Source of the DNA: Pantoea rwandensis | Lineage (GTDB): Bacteria; Pseudomonadota; Gammaproteobacteria; Enterobacterales; Enterobacteriaceae | NCBI RefSeq assembly: GCF_002095475.1 | Contig: NZ_MLFR01000018.1 | Span: forward strand, 1-64,000 | Direction: 5' to 3' | Length of the DNA: 64,000 nucleotides | Shown here: positions 19,295 to 28,123 of the stretch, in pieces | Layout of the letters: each line of letters begins with the position of its first letter | Position numbering within the stretch: position 1 is the first letter of the stretch | Program-made: the position numbers and the translations under genes | The notes under the pieces: model-generated | Databases searched by the model: none | Seen by the model: the letters and a program-made list of their open reading frames with translations, nothing else | Told to the model about the DNA's origin: nothing

Positions 19295-20221
19295 TTACAA
19301 GCGGTCGCTCCACAGATGCAATCGTGGGATCACCAGATGCAACGGCTGTGCCAGCGGTTTGTAGCGATGTGCGACGTTATCGGCATCGTAATCCAGTAAC
19401 TCACCCAAAATCGGCACCTGCGTCTTGTCGCGACACAGCACCAGCAACGGTGAAGGGCAGGCGAGCTGCACCTGTTTTTTCTCATTGGCGCGCCAGACGC
19501 GGGCAATGGGTTGCACCTTCACTGGACGTTTGATCTTAAGCTTGGCATCAGCGGGCAGGGACAGAATCATTTCTAACTCCTGCTGCACTTTTTCCGCCCA
19601 CTGCTCACGCGTCCACGGCGCTTGCGCGCGGTTTGCCTTGAGGCTGCGTTCGAGCTGCTCAACCACGGCTTCCCGCGTCAGATTTTTGATAATATTTTTG
19701 TTGGCCCAGCCAAAACGCAGGCTATCCGGCGCCTGTAGCAAGGTCACGCTACGATAGGCATTCAGCGTAATCAATCCACGCAGATGCTGGTGAACAAACT
19801 CAAAGCGCGCTTCACTTGGCAAACCTGACTCTACGGTGATCAAGTGCTCAAGCCGCAGCTTGAGGGCATTGATATCGGCCACCTGTTGGCGGATCTGCTC
19901 AGTGGCGGTTTCATCGGCTTCGATGCAGATCGCACCCGGCAAACGCACCGCGGATTTAGTGCTCAGCTTATCTGACTGATGCTGCATAAACAGACGGCAG
20001 TAGTGGGCAAGCGCCATGTCGCGTGCTTTTTGACCAAGATGTTGCGTCACTGCGATACGTTCAATCTCATCATTCTCATGGCCTTTCTCAATTTCGGGCA
20101 GGCTAAAAGCACGCGCAATCAGTAACGGTTGCTGTTCCACCTGCTGGCGCAGCGTGCTGAGACCTAATTCCAGCGCGTTAACGCACTCGTGCAGGTCGGC
20201 AACTAAGTCATAGCGAGGCAT
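19295..20221 (-). CDS. tus: Replication terminus site-binding protein Tus
   Basis: Monomeric protein that binds Ter sites and stops replication forks from one side. It has 308 aa (E. coli 309) and aligns clearly: PRYDLVADLHECVNALEL at the start, GLITLNAYRSVTLLQAPDSL in the middle, then FGWANKNIIKNLTREAVVEQ, KLKIKRPVKVQPIARVWRAN and YDADNVAHRYKPLAQPLHL near the end. The ATG at 20221 has GGAG upstream and gives the family N-terminus; an ATG 12 bp earlier (20233) is part of the Ter core. A Ter site overlaps its promoter, so Tus should repress itself as in E. coli. Confidence 0.95.
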   Translation of the reverse strand: MPRYDLVADLHECVNALELGLSTLRQQVEQQPLLIARAFSLPEIEKGHENDEIERIAVTQHLGQKARDMALAHYCRLFMQHQSDKLSTKSAVRLPGAICIEADETATEQIRQQVADINALKLRLEHLITVESGLPSEARFEFVHQHLRGLITLNAYRSVTLLQAPDSLRFGWANKNIIKNLTREAVVEQLERSLKANRAQAPWTREQWAEKVQQELEMILSLPADAKLKIKRPVKVQPIARVWRANEKKQVQLACPSPLLVLCRDKTQVPILGELLDYDADNVAHRYKPLAQPLHLVIPRLHLWSDRL

Positions 20222-20228
20222 ATTACAC

Positions 20229-20251
20229 TCCATAGTTACAACATACCGTAC
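20229..20251 (-). other. Ter replication-arrest site in the tus promoter
   Basis: On the minus strand the core is GGTATGTTGTAACTA (20247-20233), which matches the core of E. coli TerB (AGTATGTTGTAACTA) except for its first base. It directly abuts the tus ribosome-binding site, as TerB does. The invariant G (C6 on the other strand) is at the high-coordinate end, so forks arriving from the right (moving toward lower coordinates) should be blocked and those from the left should pass. Confidence 0.88.
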
Positions 20252-20377
20252 AAGTTACCCCATCTGGTGCCGATCTTCCACTCTGAAAATGTCAATTCGC
20301 GAAGCAGGGCACACAAGCATTTTTCCAGTAGGATGAACGTGTTATAACAACGCTTTGTCTGCTAACGGAAAATTGTC

Positions 20378-21559
20378 GTGGAGCATCACCCTAAACCTGC
20401 CGTTCCTGCCATCGTCACCTTAGGATTAGTGCAAATCCTCTCCTGGGGCGGGTCATTTTATCTGATGGCGGTGATGGCGAATCCCATCGTGGCAGAGACC
20501 GGCTGGTCACAGCAGTGGGTCTACGGTGCACTGTCGTTGGGAATTCTGATATCAGGATTGCTGGCACCGTTAAGCGGACGACTGATTTCCGGCTCATATG
20601 GCCGCGTGTTGCTGGCGTCAAGCGGCGTGGTAATGGCGCTCGGTCTGGTGATCATGGGACTGAGCCACCAGCTGCTGCTGTTTCTTTTTGCCTGGTTGAT
20701 CATTGGCATCGGTATGGCAATGGGCTTGTATGATTCCTTGTTTGCCACGCTAGGGACACTTTACGGCGGCCAGGCGCGCGGGGCGATAACCGGAATAACG
20801 CTGATTTCTGGTTTTTGTACTTCGCTGGTATGGCCAGGCACTGCGTTGCTGATTCACTGGCTGGATTGGCGCGGGGCCTGTTTCGCCATTGCCGGGTTGT
20901 TGTGTCTCGCAGTACTTCCTGCCTATTTATATGCGCTGCCCGCGCCCACCTCACCGATGGTTAAAACTGCAGTGAAAAAAGGGCAGGGGCGTGATGAATT
21001 AGCCCCCAACCTGTTTTGGTTGTTATGCAGCATTTTCACCCTTGCTTCCGTCATCATGACCGCCATTTCGGTGCAGTTAATTAGCCTGCTTCAGGCGAGT
21101 GGACACTCTTTAACGGCAGCATTAGCCATTAGTGCCATTCTCGGTCCTTGTCAGGTGGGTTCGCGGATTGTCGATATCGCCTTTAAGCGCGGACATCCGG
21201 TCTGGACGACCTTTTTCTCGGTAGGATTAGTCGCCATCGGTTTGTTGTTATTGACCTTGTACCCACAGTTTGCGCTGGTCAGTATGGTGTTGTACGGCGC
21301 AGGAAATGGGCTGCGCGCCATAGTGCGGGGAACTTTACCGCTGGTAATGGTCAAACCAGAGGCTTACGCTATTGTGGTCGGGCGCATGGCGCGTCCGGCT
21401 TTGATTGGCCAAGCGTTAACGCCGTTGGTAGGGGGATATATTTTTCAGCAATTCGGCGCAAATGCCACTTTATGGTTGCTGTGCCTGCTGGCGTTAACCA
21501 ATGTGGTGCTGGTGGGGGTGTTGAAGCAAAAATTGCCTGCACACCAACCGCAAACCTAA
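20378..21559 (+). CDS. MFS transporter
   Basis: Major facilitator superfamily protein of 393 aa with about 12 hydrophobic segments and no signal peptide. The first helices read AIVTLGLVQILSWGGSFYLM, and a basic loop follows helix 2 (LSGRLISGSYGRVLLASSGV). The start is GTG with GGAA upstream; no nearby ATG fits. It is a single gene between tus and oqxR, divergent from tus, with no enzyme next to it to suggest a substrate. A metabolite or drug exporter are both possible. Confidence 0.85.
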   Translation: MEHHPKPAVPAIVTLGLVQILSWGGSFYLMAVMANPIVAETGWSQQWVYGALSLGILISGLLAPLSGRLISGSYGRVLLASSGVVMALGLVIMGLSHQLLLFLFAWLIIGIGMAMGLYDSLFATLGTLYGGQARGAITGITLISGFCTSLVWPGTALLIHWLDWRGACFAIAGLLCLAVLPAYLYALPAPTSPMVKTAVKKGQGRDELAPNLFWLLCSIFTLASVIMTAISVQLISLLQASGHSLTAALAISAILGPCQVGSRIVDIAFKRGHPVWTTFFSVGLVAIGLLLLTLYPQFALVSMVLYGAGNGLRAIVRGTLPLVMVKPEAYAIVVGRMARPALIGQALTPLVGGYIFQQFGANATLWLLCLLALTNVVLVGVLKQKLPAHQPQT

Positions 21560-21736
21560 AAGAGAGTGATAAACTAAGCAGCCTGTGCGCTTCTGCCTGA
21601 TCAAATGATGAATACGTGCCTTGATCACAGTCGCTGGCTTCTAAAAAGCAACAGTGTTTGTTATATTTATTGCTCATTGATTACTCACTGTCGCGGTATG
21701 AAAACAATAAGATAGACCGCAAATCAGGATACAGAA

Positions 21737-22222
21737 ATGCTAGATTACCGCTTCCCGACAGCTTTGCAGATGGTTTTGAGCGTAGCGATGGCGGAGCAAC
21801 TGGATAAACGCTCGACCAGTGCCATTCTGGCGTATGGTCTTGAAGCGAACCCCAGTTTCATTCGGAAACTTATGGTTCCGTTAACGCGCGATGGCATCAT
21901 CGTCTCTACGCTTGGCCGTACCGGTTCGATACATCTTGGTCGTCCAGCCGCGGAGATTACGCTGCGCGATATTTATACCTCGGTCATCGAAGATAAAAAA
22001 CTCTGGGCGTCGCGCCCGGATGTGGCACCGCGTTGCCTGGTCAGTGCCAACTTGTGTTGGTACTTCAAGTCGATTGCAGAAGAGGCCGAAGAAGCATCCC
22101 TGAAGGTGTTGGAAACTCGCACCGTGGCAGATGCGCTGGCTGAACTGAAGAAACACGACACCAGCAGCTGTGAAATCGTGCCCGAACTCGATATGGCGGA
22201 GCTCTGCAAAAAAGCTCGCTAA
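21737..22222 (+). CDS. oqxR: Rrf2-family repressor, OqxR-like
   Basis: 161-aa winged-helix regulator of the Rrf2/BadM family. In Klebsiella OqxR represses oqxAB and rarA; loss of it gives multidrug resistance. The N-terminal DNA-binding region includes YGLEANPSFIRKLMVPLTRD (about residues 34-53) and the wing GRTGSIHLGRPAAEITLRDI. Cysteines occur at C88, C95 and C135, but not in the C-x7-C-x5-C iron-sulphur pattern of IscR. It is convergent with oqxB, and the locus order oqxR-oqxB-oqxA-rarA is that of Klebsiella. The frame is intact, so efflux is probably repressed in the basal state. Confidence 0.85.
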   Translation: MLDYRFPTALQMVLSVAMAEQLDKRSTSAILAYGLEANPSFIRKLMVPLTRDGIIVSTLGRTGSIHLGRPAAEITLRDIYTSVIEDKKLWASRPDVAPRCLVSANLCWYFKSIAEEAEEASLKVLETRTVADALAELKKHDTSSCEIVPELDMAELCKKAR

Positions 22223-22269
22223 TTTCCCTGATGCGTCGCAAAGCGCATTACATCAACGTAATATCTTCG

Positions 22270-22297
22270 AAGGTCGTCATTTATGACGGCCTTTTTT
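22270..22297 (+). terminator. Terminator of oqxR
   Basis: AAGGTCGTCA (22270-22279) pairs with TGACGGCCTT (one G-U pair) around a 4-base loop and runs into six T. Confidence 0.8.
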
Positions 22298-22316
22298 GTT
22301 GCTGGTGACACAGGAA

Positions 22317-22347
22317 AAAAAATCCGGGCGCTAAGGCCCGGATTTTT
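22317..22347 (-). terminator. Terminator of oqxAB
   Basis: AATCCGGGC (22321-22329) and GCCCGGATT (22336-22344) form a strong stem, with A and T runs on both sides, so it can work in either direction. It is 16 bp past the oqxB stop. Confidence 0.85.
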
Positions 22348-22362
22348 ATAACTTCGGTTGAA

Positions 22363-25300
22363 CTACACCGTCTGCACTTCCGCATCCGGCTGTTTACGTG
22401 TCACCAGCTTACGCAAGGTCACATAGAACACCGGTGTCAGGAACAGGCCGAACAGCGTGACGCCCAGCATCCCGGAGAACACCGTAATCCCGGTCACACC
22501 GCGCACTTCCGCACCAGCACCTTCACCCAGAATCAGCGGAATAGTACCAGCGATAAAGGCGATGGAGGTCATCACGATCGGGCGCAAACGCAGGCGACAG
22601 GCTTCAAGTGCCGATTCGACAATGCCTTTGCCCTGCATCTCCAGCTCACGAGCAAACTCGACGATCAGAATTGCGTTCTTACACGCCAGCCCCATCAGAA
22701 CCACCAAACCTACCTGCACAAACACGTTGTTATCGCCACCTGTCAGCCATACGCCCACCAAAGCGGACAGCATAGTGACCGGTACAATCAGGATCACCGC
22801 CAGCGGCAGGGTCCAGCTCTCGTACAGCGCCGCCAGCACCAGGAACGCTAATAGCACCGCAACCGGGAACACGATTAACGCGGTATTGCCTTGTGTCGCT
22901 TGTTGGTAGCTCAAGTCGGTCCATTCGATGTTCATGCCGTTTGGCAACACCTGGCGCGACATTGCTTCCAGCTTCTCCATCGCTTGCGCTGAAGAGAGCA
23001 CGCGCGGATCGGCATCACCAATCAAATCTGCTGCGGGATAGCCGTTGTAGCGAATCACCGGATCGGGGCCGTAAGTGGTAGTGATATTTACCATACTGCC
23101 AATCGGCACCATTTCACCGCGATCGTTACGCGTACGCAGGTTGGCAATATCCTGCACGCTATTGCGGAAATCACCGTCTGCCTGTGCCATCACACGCCAG
23201 GTACGACCAAATTTGTTGAAGTCGTTGACGTACGAGGAACCCAAATACACCTGCAAGGTACTGAACAGGTCGGTCAGTGACACACCTTGCGCTTTGGCTT
23301 TATCACGATCGACTTGCACATCCAACTGCGGAACGTTGGCCTGATAAGAAGATATCGGGAACATCATGCCGGGTGTCTGCATTACCGCCCCGGAAAGGGT
23401 ATTGATGGCGGTCTGCAATGCACCGTAGCCTAAGCCCGCGCGATCCTGCACATACAACGAATAACCCGATCCCTGGCCCAGACCGAGAATCGGCGGTGGC
23501 ATAATCGAGAAGCCGAAGCCTTGCTGAATTTTGGAGATTTTCGCGTTGATCTCGGCGTTAATCTCCGCTGCGGTGCGGGTACGTTCATTAAACGGTTTCA
23601 GACCAAAGAACACGGTGCCGGTATTCGGCGTGTTGGTGAACTGCAACGCGTTCAAGCCGGGGAAGGCAACCGAATAGGCCACGCCTTCGGTGTTCATACC
23701 GATCTCGCTCATCTTGCGAATCACTTCATCGGTACGTGCCAGCGATGAACCCTCTGGCATCTTCACACCGCCAATCAGATACAACTTATCCTGAGTCGGG
23801 ATAAAGCCACCCGGCACGGTATGGAACATAAAGCCCGCGCCTGCCAGCAGCAGCACATAGACACCAAACACCGCTCCGCGACGGCGCAGGGTTTTGCCAA
23901 CCATTGACTCATAGCCATCCGAACTGCGCTGGAAGAAGCGGTTAAACGGACGGAAGACCCAGCCGAGCAAGCGGTCAATCAGACGCGTCGGCATATCTTT
24001 CGGCGCATCATGGGCTTTCAACAACATGGCCGCCAGCGCTGGCGATAAGGTCAACGAGTTGATGGCGGAAATCACTGTGGAGATAGCAATCGTCACAGCA
24101 AACTGTTTGTAGAACTGACCGGTCACACCTGACAGGAAGGCCATCGGCACGAACACGGCACACAGCACGAGCGCAATGGCGATAATCGGGCCGGAAACTT
24201 CGCGCATCGCCTGGTGTGCGGCTGCCTTTGGTGACAAGCCCATCGCGATATTTCGTTCGACGTTCTCCACCACCACGATGGCGTCATCGACCACGATGCC
24301 GATCGCTAACACCAACCCAAACAAACTGAGGGTGTTCAGCGAGAAGCCCAGCAGATACAGCACGCTGAAGGTACCCACCACGGAAACCGGCACGGCTAAC
24401 AGTGGAATGATCGACGCACGCCAGGTCTGCAAGAACAGGATGACGACCAGCACCACCAGCACAATTGCCTCAAACAGCGTTTGCACCACGGCACGGATCG
24501 AGTCACGTACAAACACGGTTGGATCGTAAGGCGCGGCCCACTGCACATCGTCCGGGAAACGGGTCGCCAGCTCGGCCATTTTGTCACGCACCGCATTCGA
24601 CAAGTCGATCGCGTTGGCACCCGGTGCCTGGAAGATACCAATGCCCACGGCATCTTTGTTATTTAGCTGAGAGCGCAGCGCATAGCTACCGGATCCCATC
24701 TCAATACGTGCGACGTCACGCAGGCGCACCAGCGTGCCGTCGTCAGCCGTTTTCAGAATGATATTGCCAAACTGCTCTTCATTCTCCAGACGACCTTGCG
24801 TATTGATCGATAGCAGGAAATCGCTGGCTTTTTTCGTCGGCTCAGCCCCCAATTGGCCGGCTGAAACCTGCACGTTCTGCTCCTGCATGGCGCTCACCAC
24901 ATCGGAAGCCGTCATACCGCGAGCAGCCACCTTATTGGGATCGAGCCAAACGCGCATCGCGTACTCACCGGCACCAAAGATCTGAATCTGACCGACACCC
25001 GGCAGGCGAGCCAGCTCATCTTTCACCTTCAGGGTGGCGTAGTTGCGCAGATAGAGTGAGTCATACTTACCTTTCGGCGAGAACATGTGCACCACCAGCG
25101 TCAGCGTCGGTGACATCTTCTGCGTCGTCAGACCCAACTGACGCACTTCTTCTGGCAGGCGAGCTTCCGCCTGTGCCACGCGGTTCTGCACCTGTACCTG
25201 TGCTTGATCGGGATCGGTACCTGGGCGGAAGGTCACAGTCGTCACCAGCACGCCATCAGAACCGGCGACTGACTTCATGTACATCATGTTCTCGACCCCG

Positions 25301-25515
25301 TTAATCGCCTCTTCCAGCGGCGTCGCCACGGAATCTGCAATCACTTTGGGGTTGGCACCAGGGTATTCCGCGCGCACCTGCACGCTCGGCGGCACCACGT
25401 TGGGATATTCACTGATCGGCAGCAGCGGAATGGCGATCAGTCCGGTGGTAAAAATCAAAATCGACAGCACCGCCGCAAAGATCGGTCGGTCGATAAAAAA
25501 GCGGGAGAAATCCAT
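22363..25515 (-). CDS. oqxB: RND multidrug efflux pump inner-membrane subunit OqxB
   Basis: Proton-driven RND transporter of the HAE1 family. In Klebsiella OqxAB exports quinolones, olaquindox, chloramphenicol and other drugs through TolC. The 1050 aa match Klebsiella OqxB in length and nearly throughout in sequence: MDFSRFFIDRPIFAAVLSIL at the N-terminus, the proton-relay helix GIVVDDAIVVVENVERN (about residues 401-417), and PVFYVTLRKLVTRKQPDAEV at the C-terminus. It follows oqxA by 18 bp. A chromosomal home with rarA and oqxR suggests it is native rather than plasmid-borne. Confidence 0.93.
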   Translation of the reverse strand: MDFSRFFIDRPIFAAVLSILIFTTGLIAIPLLPISEYPNVVPPSVQVRAEYPGANPKVIADSVATPLEEAINGVENMMYMKSVAGSDGVLVTTVTFRPGTDPDQAQVQVQNRVAQAEARLPEEVRQLGLTTQKMSPTLTLVVHMFSPKGKYDSLYLRNYATLKVKDELARLPGVGQIQIFGAGEYAMRVWLDPNKVAARGMTASDVVSAMQEQNVQVSAGQLGAEPTKKASDFLLSINTQGRLENEEQFGNIILKTADDGTLVRLRDVARIEMGSGSYALRSQLNNKDAVGIGIFQAPGANAIDLSNAVRDKMAELATRFPDDVQWAAPYDPTVFVRDSIRAVVQTLFEAIVLVVLVVILFLQTWRASIIPLLAVPVSVVGTFSVLYLLGFSLNTLSLFGLVLAIGIVVDDAIVVVENVERNIAMGLSPKAAAHQAMREVSGPIIAIALVLCAVFVPMAFLSGVTGQFYKQFAVTIAISTVISAINSLTLSPALAAMLLKAHDAPKDMPTRLIDRLLGWVFRPFNRFFQRSSDGYESMVGKTLRRRGAVFGVYVLLLAGAGFMFHTVPGGFIPTQDKLYLIGGVKMPEGSSLARTDEVIRKMSEIGMNTEGVAYSVAFPGLNALQFTNTPNTGTVFFGLKPFNERTRTAAEINAEINAKISKIQQGFGFSIMPPPILGLGQGSGYSLYVQDRAGLGYGALQTAINTLSGAVMQTPGMMFPISSYQANVPQLDVQVDRDKAKAQGVSLTDLFSTLQVYLGSSYVNDFNKFGRTWRVMAQADGDFRNSVQDIANLRTRNDRGEMVPIGSMVNITTTYGPDPVIRYNGYPAADLIGDADPRVLSSAQAMEKLEAMSRQVLPNGMNIEWTDLSYQQATQGNTALIVFPVAVLLAFLVLAALYESWTLPLAVILIVPVTMLSALVGVWLTGGDNNVFVQVGLVVLMGLACKNAILIVEFARELEMQGKGIVESALEACRLRLRPIVMTSIAFIAGTIPLILGEGAGAEVRGVTGITVFSGMLGVTLFGLFLTPVFYVTLRKLVTRKQPDAEVQTV

Positions 25516-25533
25516 AACAGGCAGTCTCGATTG

Positions 25534-26688
25534 TTATTGAGCGGAGCGCATTGCCACCGGCTGAGCTTTCACCGGCATGCCAGGCATGAAGACTTTCTGC
25601 AGACCATTGACGATCACCTTGTCACCCGGTTTTAAACCCGACTGCACAATGCGTAAGCCATCGGCCAATTCGCCAGCCTGAATATCGCGGCGTTCCGCTT
25701 TACCTTGGGCATCGACGACGTAGACGTATTTACGATCCTGGTCGGTCAGCACGGCTTTATCGTCCACCAACAGGGCGTTAAAGGCCGCACTGCCTGGCAA
25801 GCGCACGCGGGCAAACAGGCCCGGTGTAAATTGACGTTCGTGGTTATCCAGCGTGGCGCGCATGCGAATGGTGCCGGTGCTGGCGGTCAGTTGGTTATCG
25901 AGAAAATCAACGGTGCCATGGTGCGGATAACCCTGTTCACCGGTCAGGGCAATTTCCACTGGCAGTGCGCCGCGGTTTTGTCCCTGACGCGCCAGCGCTT
26001 GATACTGCAGGTAAATGGCTTCATCGACATCGAAGTAGACATAGATGCGATCCTGCGACACCAAGGTGGTCAGCACACTTGCACTATCACCCGAGGAAAC
26101 CAGGTTACCGGTGGTGATCATGGCGCGGCTGGCGCGGCCATCAATCGGGGCGGTCACGCGGGTGAAGTCGAGGTTCAGCTGCGCCATATCCACGGCGGCT
26201 TGCGCAGATAACACGCTGGCCTGCGCCTGGCTGGCAGCAGAGCGGCGTTGCTCCCACTCTTCGCGTGACACAACATTGGTGCCAATCAGCTTATCAGTAC
26301 GCGCCGATTCACTGCGTGCCAGCGAGGCCTGGCTGCGCGCAGTGGCTAATTCAGCCTGCGCCTGTTCCAGCGTGGCGCGGTAGGTGCGGTCATCAATGGT
26401 GAACAGCACTTGGCCTTTCTTCACCTCATCGCCTTCGCGATAGTTCACTTGATCGATGTAGCCGGAGACGCGAGGACGCAGTTGCACACTCTGCACCGCT
26501 TCAAAACGGCCATTGAAGCTATCCCACTGGCTGACTTTTTGTTCAACCACCTGCGCGACACTCACTTCGGGCGGTGGGGGTGGAGCATTTTGCGCCACTC
26601 CACGATCGCAACCGGCCAGCAGGCTTCCCAGCAACATCACTCCTGACAGGCTTACCGCCCGACGAACCCCATATGTTTGCAGATGCAT
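25534..26688 (-). CDS. oqxA: RND efflux periplasmic adaptor OqxA
   Basis: Membrane-fusion protein linking OqxB to an outer-membrane channel. From the ATG at 26688 it has 384 aa, with a lipoprotein-like signal ending LLAGC, so Cys is the likely lipidated residue. The barrel-sandwich half-motif VQLRPRVSGYIDQVNYREGD and its partner LDFTRVTAPIDGRASRAM flank a coiled-coil hairpin rich in Ala, Gln and Glu. GGAA precedes ATG 26688; an in-frame ATG at 26727 lacks a ribosome site and would spoil the signal peptide. It is the first gene of oqxAB, divergent from rarA. Confidence 0.92.
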   Translation of the reverse strand: MHLQTYGVRRAVSLSGVMLLGSLLAGCDRGVAQNAPPPPPEVSVAQVVEQKVSQWDSFNGRFEAVQSVQLRPRVSGYIDQVNYREGDEVKKGQVLFTIDDRTYRATLEQAQAELATARSQASLARSESARTDKLIGTNVVSREEWEQRRSAASQAQASVLSAQAAVDMAQLNLDFTRVTAPIDGRASRAMITTGNLVSSGDSASVLTTLVSQDRIYVYFDVDEAIYLQYQALARQGQNRGALPVEIALTGEQGYPHHGTVDFLDNQLTASTGTIRMRATLDNHERQFTPGLFARVRLPGSAAFNALLVDDKAVLTDQDRKYVYVVDAQGKAERRDIQAGELADGLRIVQSGLKPGDKVIVNGLQKVFMPGMPVKAQPVAMRSAQ

Positions 26689-26752
26689 TATTGTTATTCC
26701 GCTTTGGTGTGAAAAAAGAAAGGACATGTACGAAAAATCTGCAACTTTTAAG

Positions 26753-26908
26753 ATTGCATTAAAACGCGATGAGTGTAGGCTTCTGCAAACCGCATCTGCA
26801 AGAATATCTGATACACTTTATGTGCTGTTTTGATCAATTCGTTTCAGTGGGGGAAAGCCCCTACAGCGAGTGCGGCATTTAATGCAATAATAAAACTTGC
26901 ATTAAATG
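26753..26908. promoter_or_regulatory. Inverted repeats in the oqxA-rarA divergent region
   Basis: A perfect 12-bp inverted repeat, CATTTAATGCAA (26876-26887) and TTGCATTAAATG (26897-26908), has a 9-bp spacer. A third half-site, ATTGCATTAAAA, is at 26753-26764, nearer oqxA. The motif sits on both sides of the divergent promoters, suiting joint control of oqxAB and rarA by OqxR; RarA itself is the alternative binder. Confidence 0.6.
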
Positions 26909-26983
26909 TCATAGTCAGTCACCCTTAAAATGTAATTGCAACTGATACTGATACTGTTCGTTAAGGCGACGGGAGAAAATGGG

Positions 26984-27331
26984 ATGATGAGCGACGCATT
27001 TATTCACGATCTAATCGACTGGATTGATAACAACATTGAAGCACGTCTGGATCTGGACACCGTAGCGGGGCGTGCCGGTTATTCTAAGTGGCACCTGCAG
27101 CGTATGTTCAAAGAACACACCGGCTATCCTTTAGGTGAGTACATCCGGAACAAGAAACTGAAAAAATCGGCGGACCGTTTAACCACCACCAATGAACCGA
27201 TCCTCAATGTGGCGATCTCACTGGGGTTTGATTCTCAGCAATCTTTCAACCGCAGTTTTAAACGTCAATTTGGCGTAGCGCCAGGCGCATGGCGTCGTCA
27301 TGCCGTTCCTGCCTCAAGCGTGATGCAGTAA
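26984..27331 (+). CDS. rarA: AraC/XylS-family activator RarA
   Basis: 115-aa stand-alone two-helix DNA-binding protein of the MarA/SoxS/RamA/RarA group, with no sensor domain. The first helix-turn-helix is GRAGYSKWHLQRMFKEHTGY and the second SLGFDSQQSFNRSFKRQFGV. Klebsiella RarA, encoded beside oqxAB, activates that pump and acrAB. GGGAGA lies 7 bases before ATG 26984; the adjacent ATG at 26987 is equally usable. It is divergent from oqxA, with shared repeats between. Confidence 0.87.
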   Translation: MMSDAFIHDLIDWIDNNIEARLDLDTVAGRAGYSKWHLQRMFKEHTGYPLGEYIRNKKLKKSADRLTTTNEPILNVAISLGFDSQQSFNRSFKRQFGVAPGAWRRHAVPASSVMQ

Positions 27332-27342
27332 CACCTCCGCCA

Positions 27343-27361
27343 GGGCCAGCTGTGCTGGCCC
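27343..27361 (+). terminator. Possible terminator of rarA
   Basis: GGGCCAGC (27343-27350) and GCTGGCCC (27354-27361) form an 8-bp stem, followed by CGCGTTCTTCTCC, which has few T, so termination may be partial. Confidence 0.45.
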
Positions 27362-27419
27362 GCGTTCTTCTCCGCAATAATCCTGCTATCATCGGCCTCC
27401 TGCACCTCAGGATGTCACT

Positions 27420-27854
27420 ATGTCAAAGAAACTCTGGATTGGATTACTCTTCGCACTGGTTGCCGTTTGGGCCGGGCTGAAACCGCATTTAAGTCACAAA
27501 ACCGCCGCAGGCCATAGCGATATTGCACAACGCACGGAAGCCAACACCGTGGCACGCTGGTTGCAGCAACATCATCAATTACCCGATCTGTATCTCACCA
27601 AAAGCGAAGCGCGTCGTCAGGGCTGGAATCCGAGCAAAGGCGATCTCTGTGATGTGCTGCCAGGTCGCGCTATTGGCGGCGATCGCTTCAGCAATCGCGA
27701 ACAGCGGCTGCCGATGCAGGCAGGGCGTAAGTGGTTTGAGGCCGATGTGAATTACGACTGCGGTCACCGCGACGCCGATCGTCTGCTTTACTCTTCTGAT
27801 GGCCTGATCTTTATCACCACCGATCACTATCGCAGCTTCAAACAGGTGAACTAA
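27420..27854 (+). CDS. Barnase-type guanyl ribonuclease
   Basis: 144-aa RNase of the barnase/N1 family with an N-terminal hydrophobic signal or anchor (LWIGLLFALVAVWAGL, residues 5-20). Residues aligned with barnase are all present: K61 (LTKSEA, barnase K27), E107 (WFEADVNY, barnase general base E73), R121 (ADRLLYSSD, R87) and H136 (TTDHYRSF, general acid H102). It should cut single-stranded RNA, often after G, once exported or delivered. The barstar-like inhibitor gene starts 2 bases after its stop, the usual producer-protection arrangement. It could be a secreted nutrient RNase or an antibacterial toxin. Confidence 0.9.
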   Translation: MSKKLWIGLLFALVAVWAGLKPHLSHKTAAGHSDIAQRTEANTVARWLQQHHQLPDLYLTKSEARRQGWNPSKGDLCDVLPGRAIGGDRFSNREQRLPMQAGRKWFEADVNYDCGHRDADRLLYSSDGLIFITTDHYRSFKQVN

Positions 27855-27856
27855 GC

Positions 27857-28123
27857 ATGTTGACGCTCTCTTTTGATTTCGCACAGCTGGCAGATCGTCA
27901 GGCGTTTTACCGTGAGTTTGTGGCGCAAAGCGGTTGCAGCGGAGAGTTTGGCTACAATCTGGACGCGTTGTGGGATTGGTTAACAGGCGGTATTGCACTG
28001 CCCGCCCAACTGCATTTATACCATGTCGAACAGGCGAGGGATCACGTGGAGTTTGCGCCAGTGCTGGCGTTACTAGAAGAGGCGGCGCAGCAGCTGCAAG
28101 GCGAGCTGCGCCTGATACGCTAA
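27857..28123 (+). CDS. Barstar-family ribonuclease inhibitor
   Basis: 88-aa cytoplasmic inhibitor. GYNLDALWDWLTGG carries D36 and D40, aligned with barstar D35 and D39; barstar D39 enters the barnase active site. The start is 2 bases after the ribonuclease stop, so translation is coupled and immunity is made with the enzyme. The stop codon shares its bases CTAA with the srfC stop on the other strand. E. coli keeps a solo member of this family (YhcO). Confidence 0.88.
   Translation: MLTLSFDFAQLADRQAFYREFVAQSGCSGEFGYNLDALWDWLTGGIALPAQLHLYHVEQARDHVEFAPVLALLEEAAQQLQGELRLIR

Noticed and set aside
21737..22222. Iron-sulphur (IscR-type) reading of the Rrf2 protein
   Set aside because: The three Cys are not in the C-x7-C-x5-C type pattern; the locus matches oqxR.
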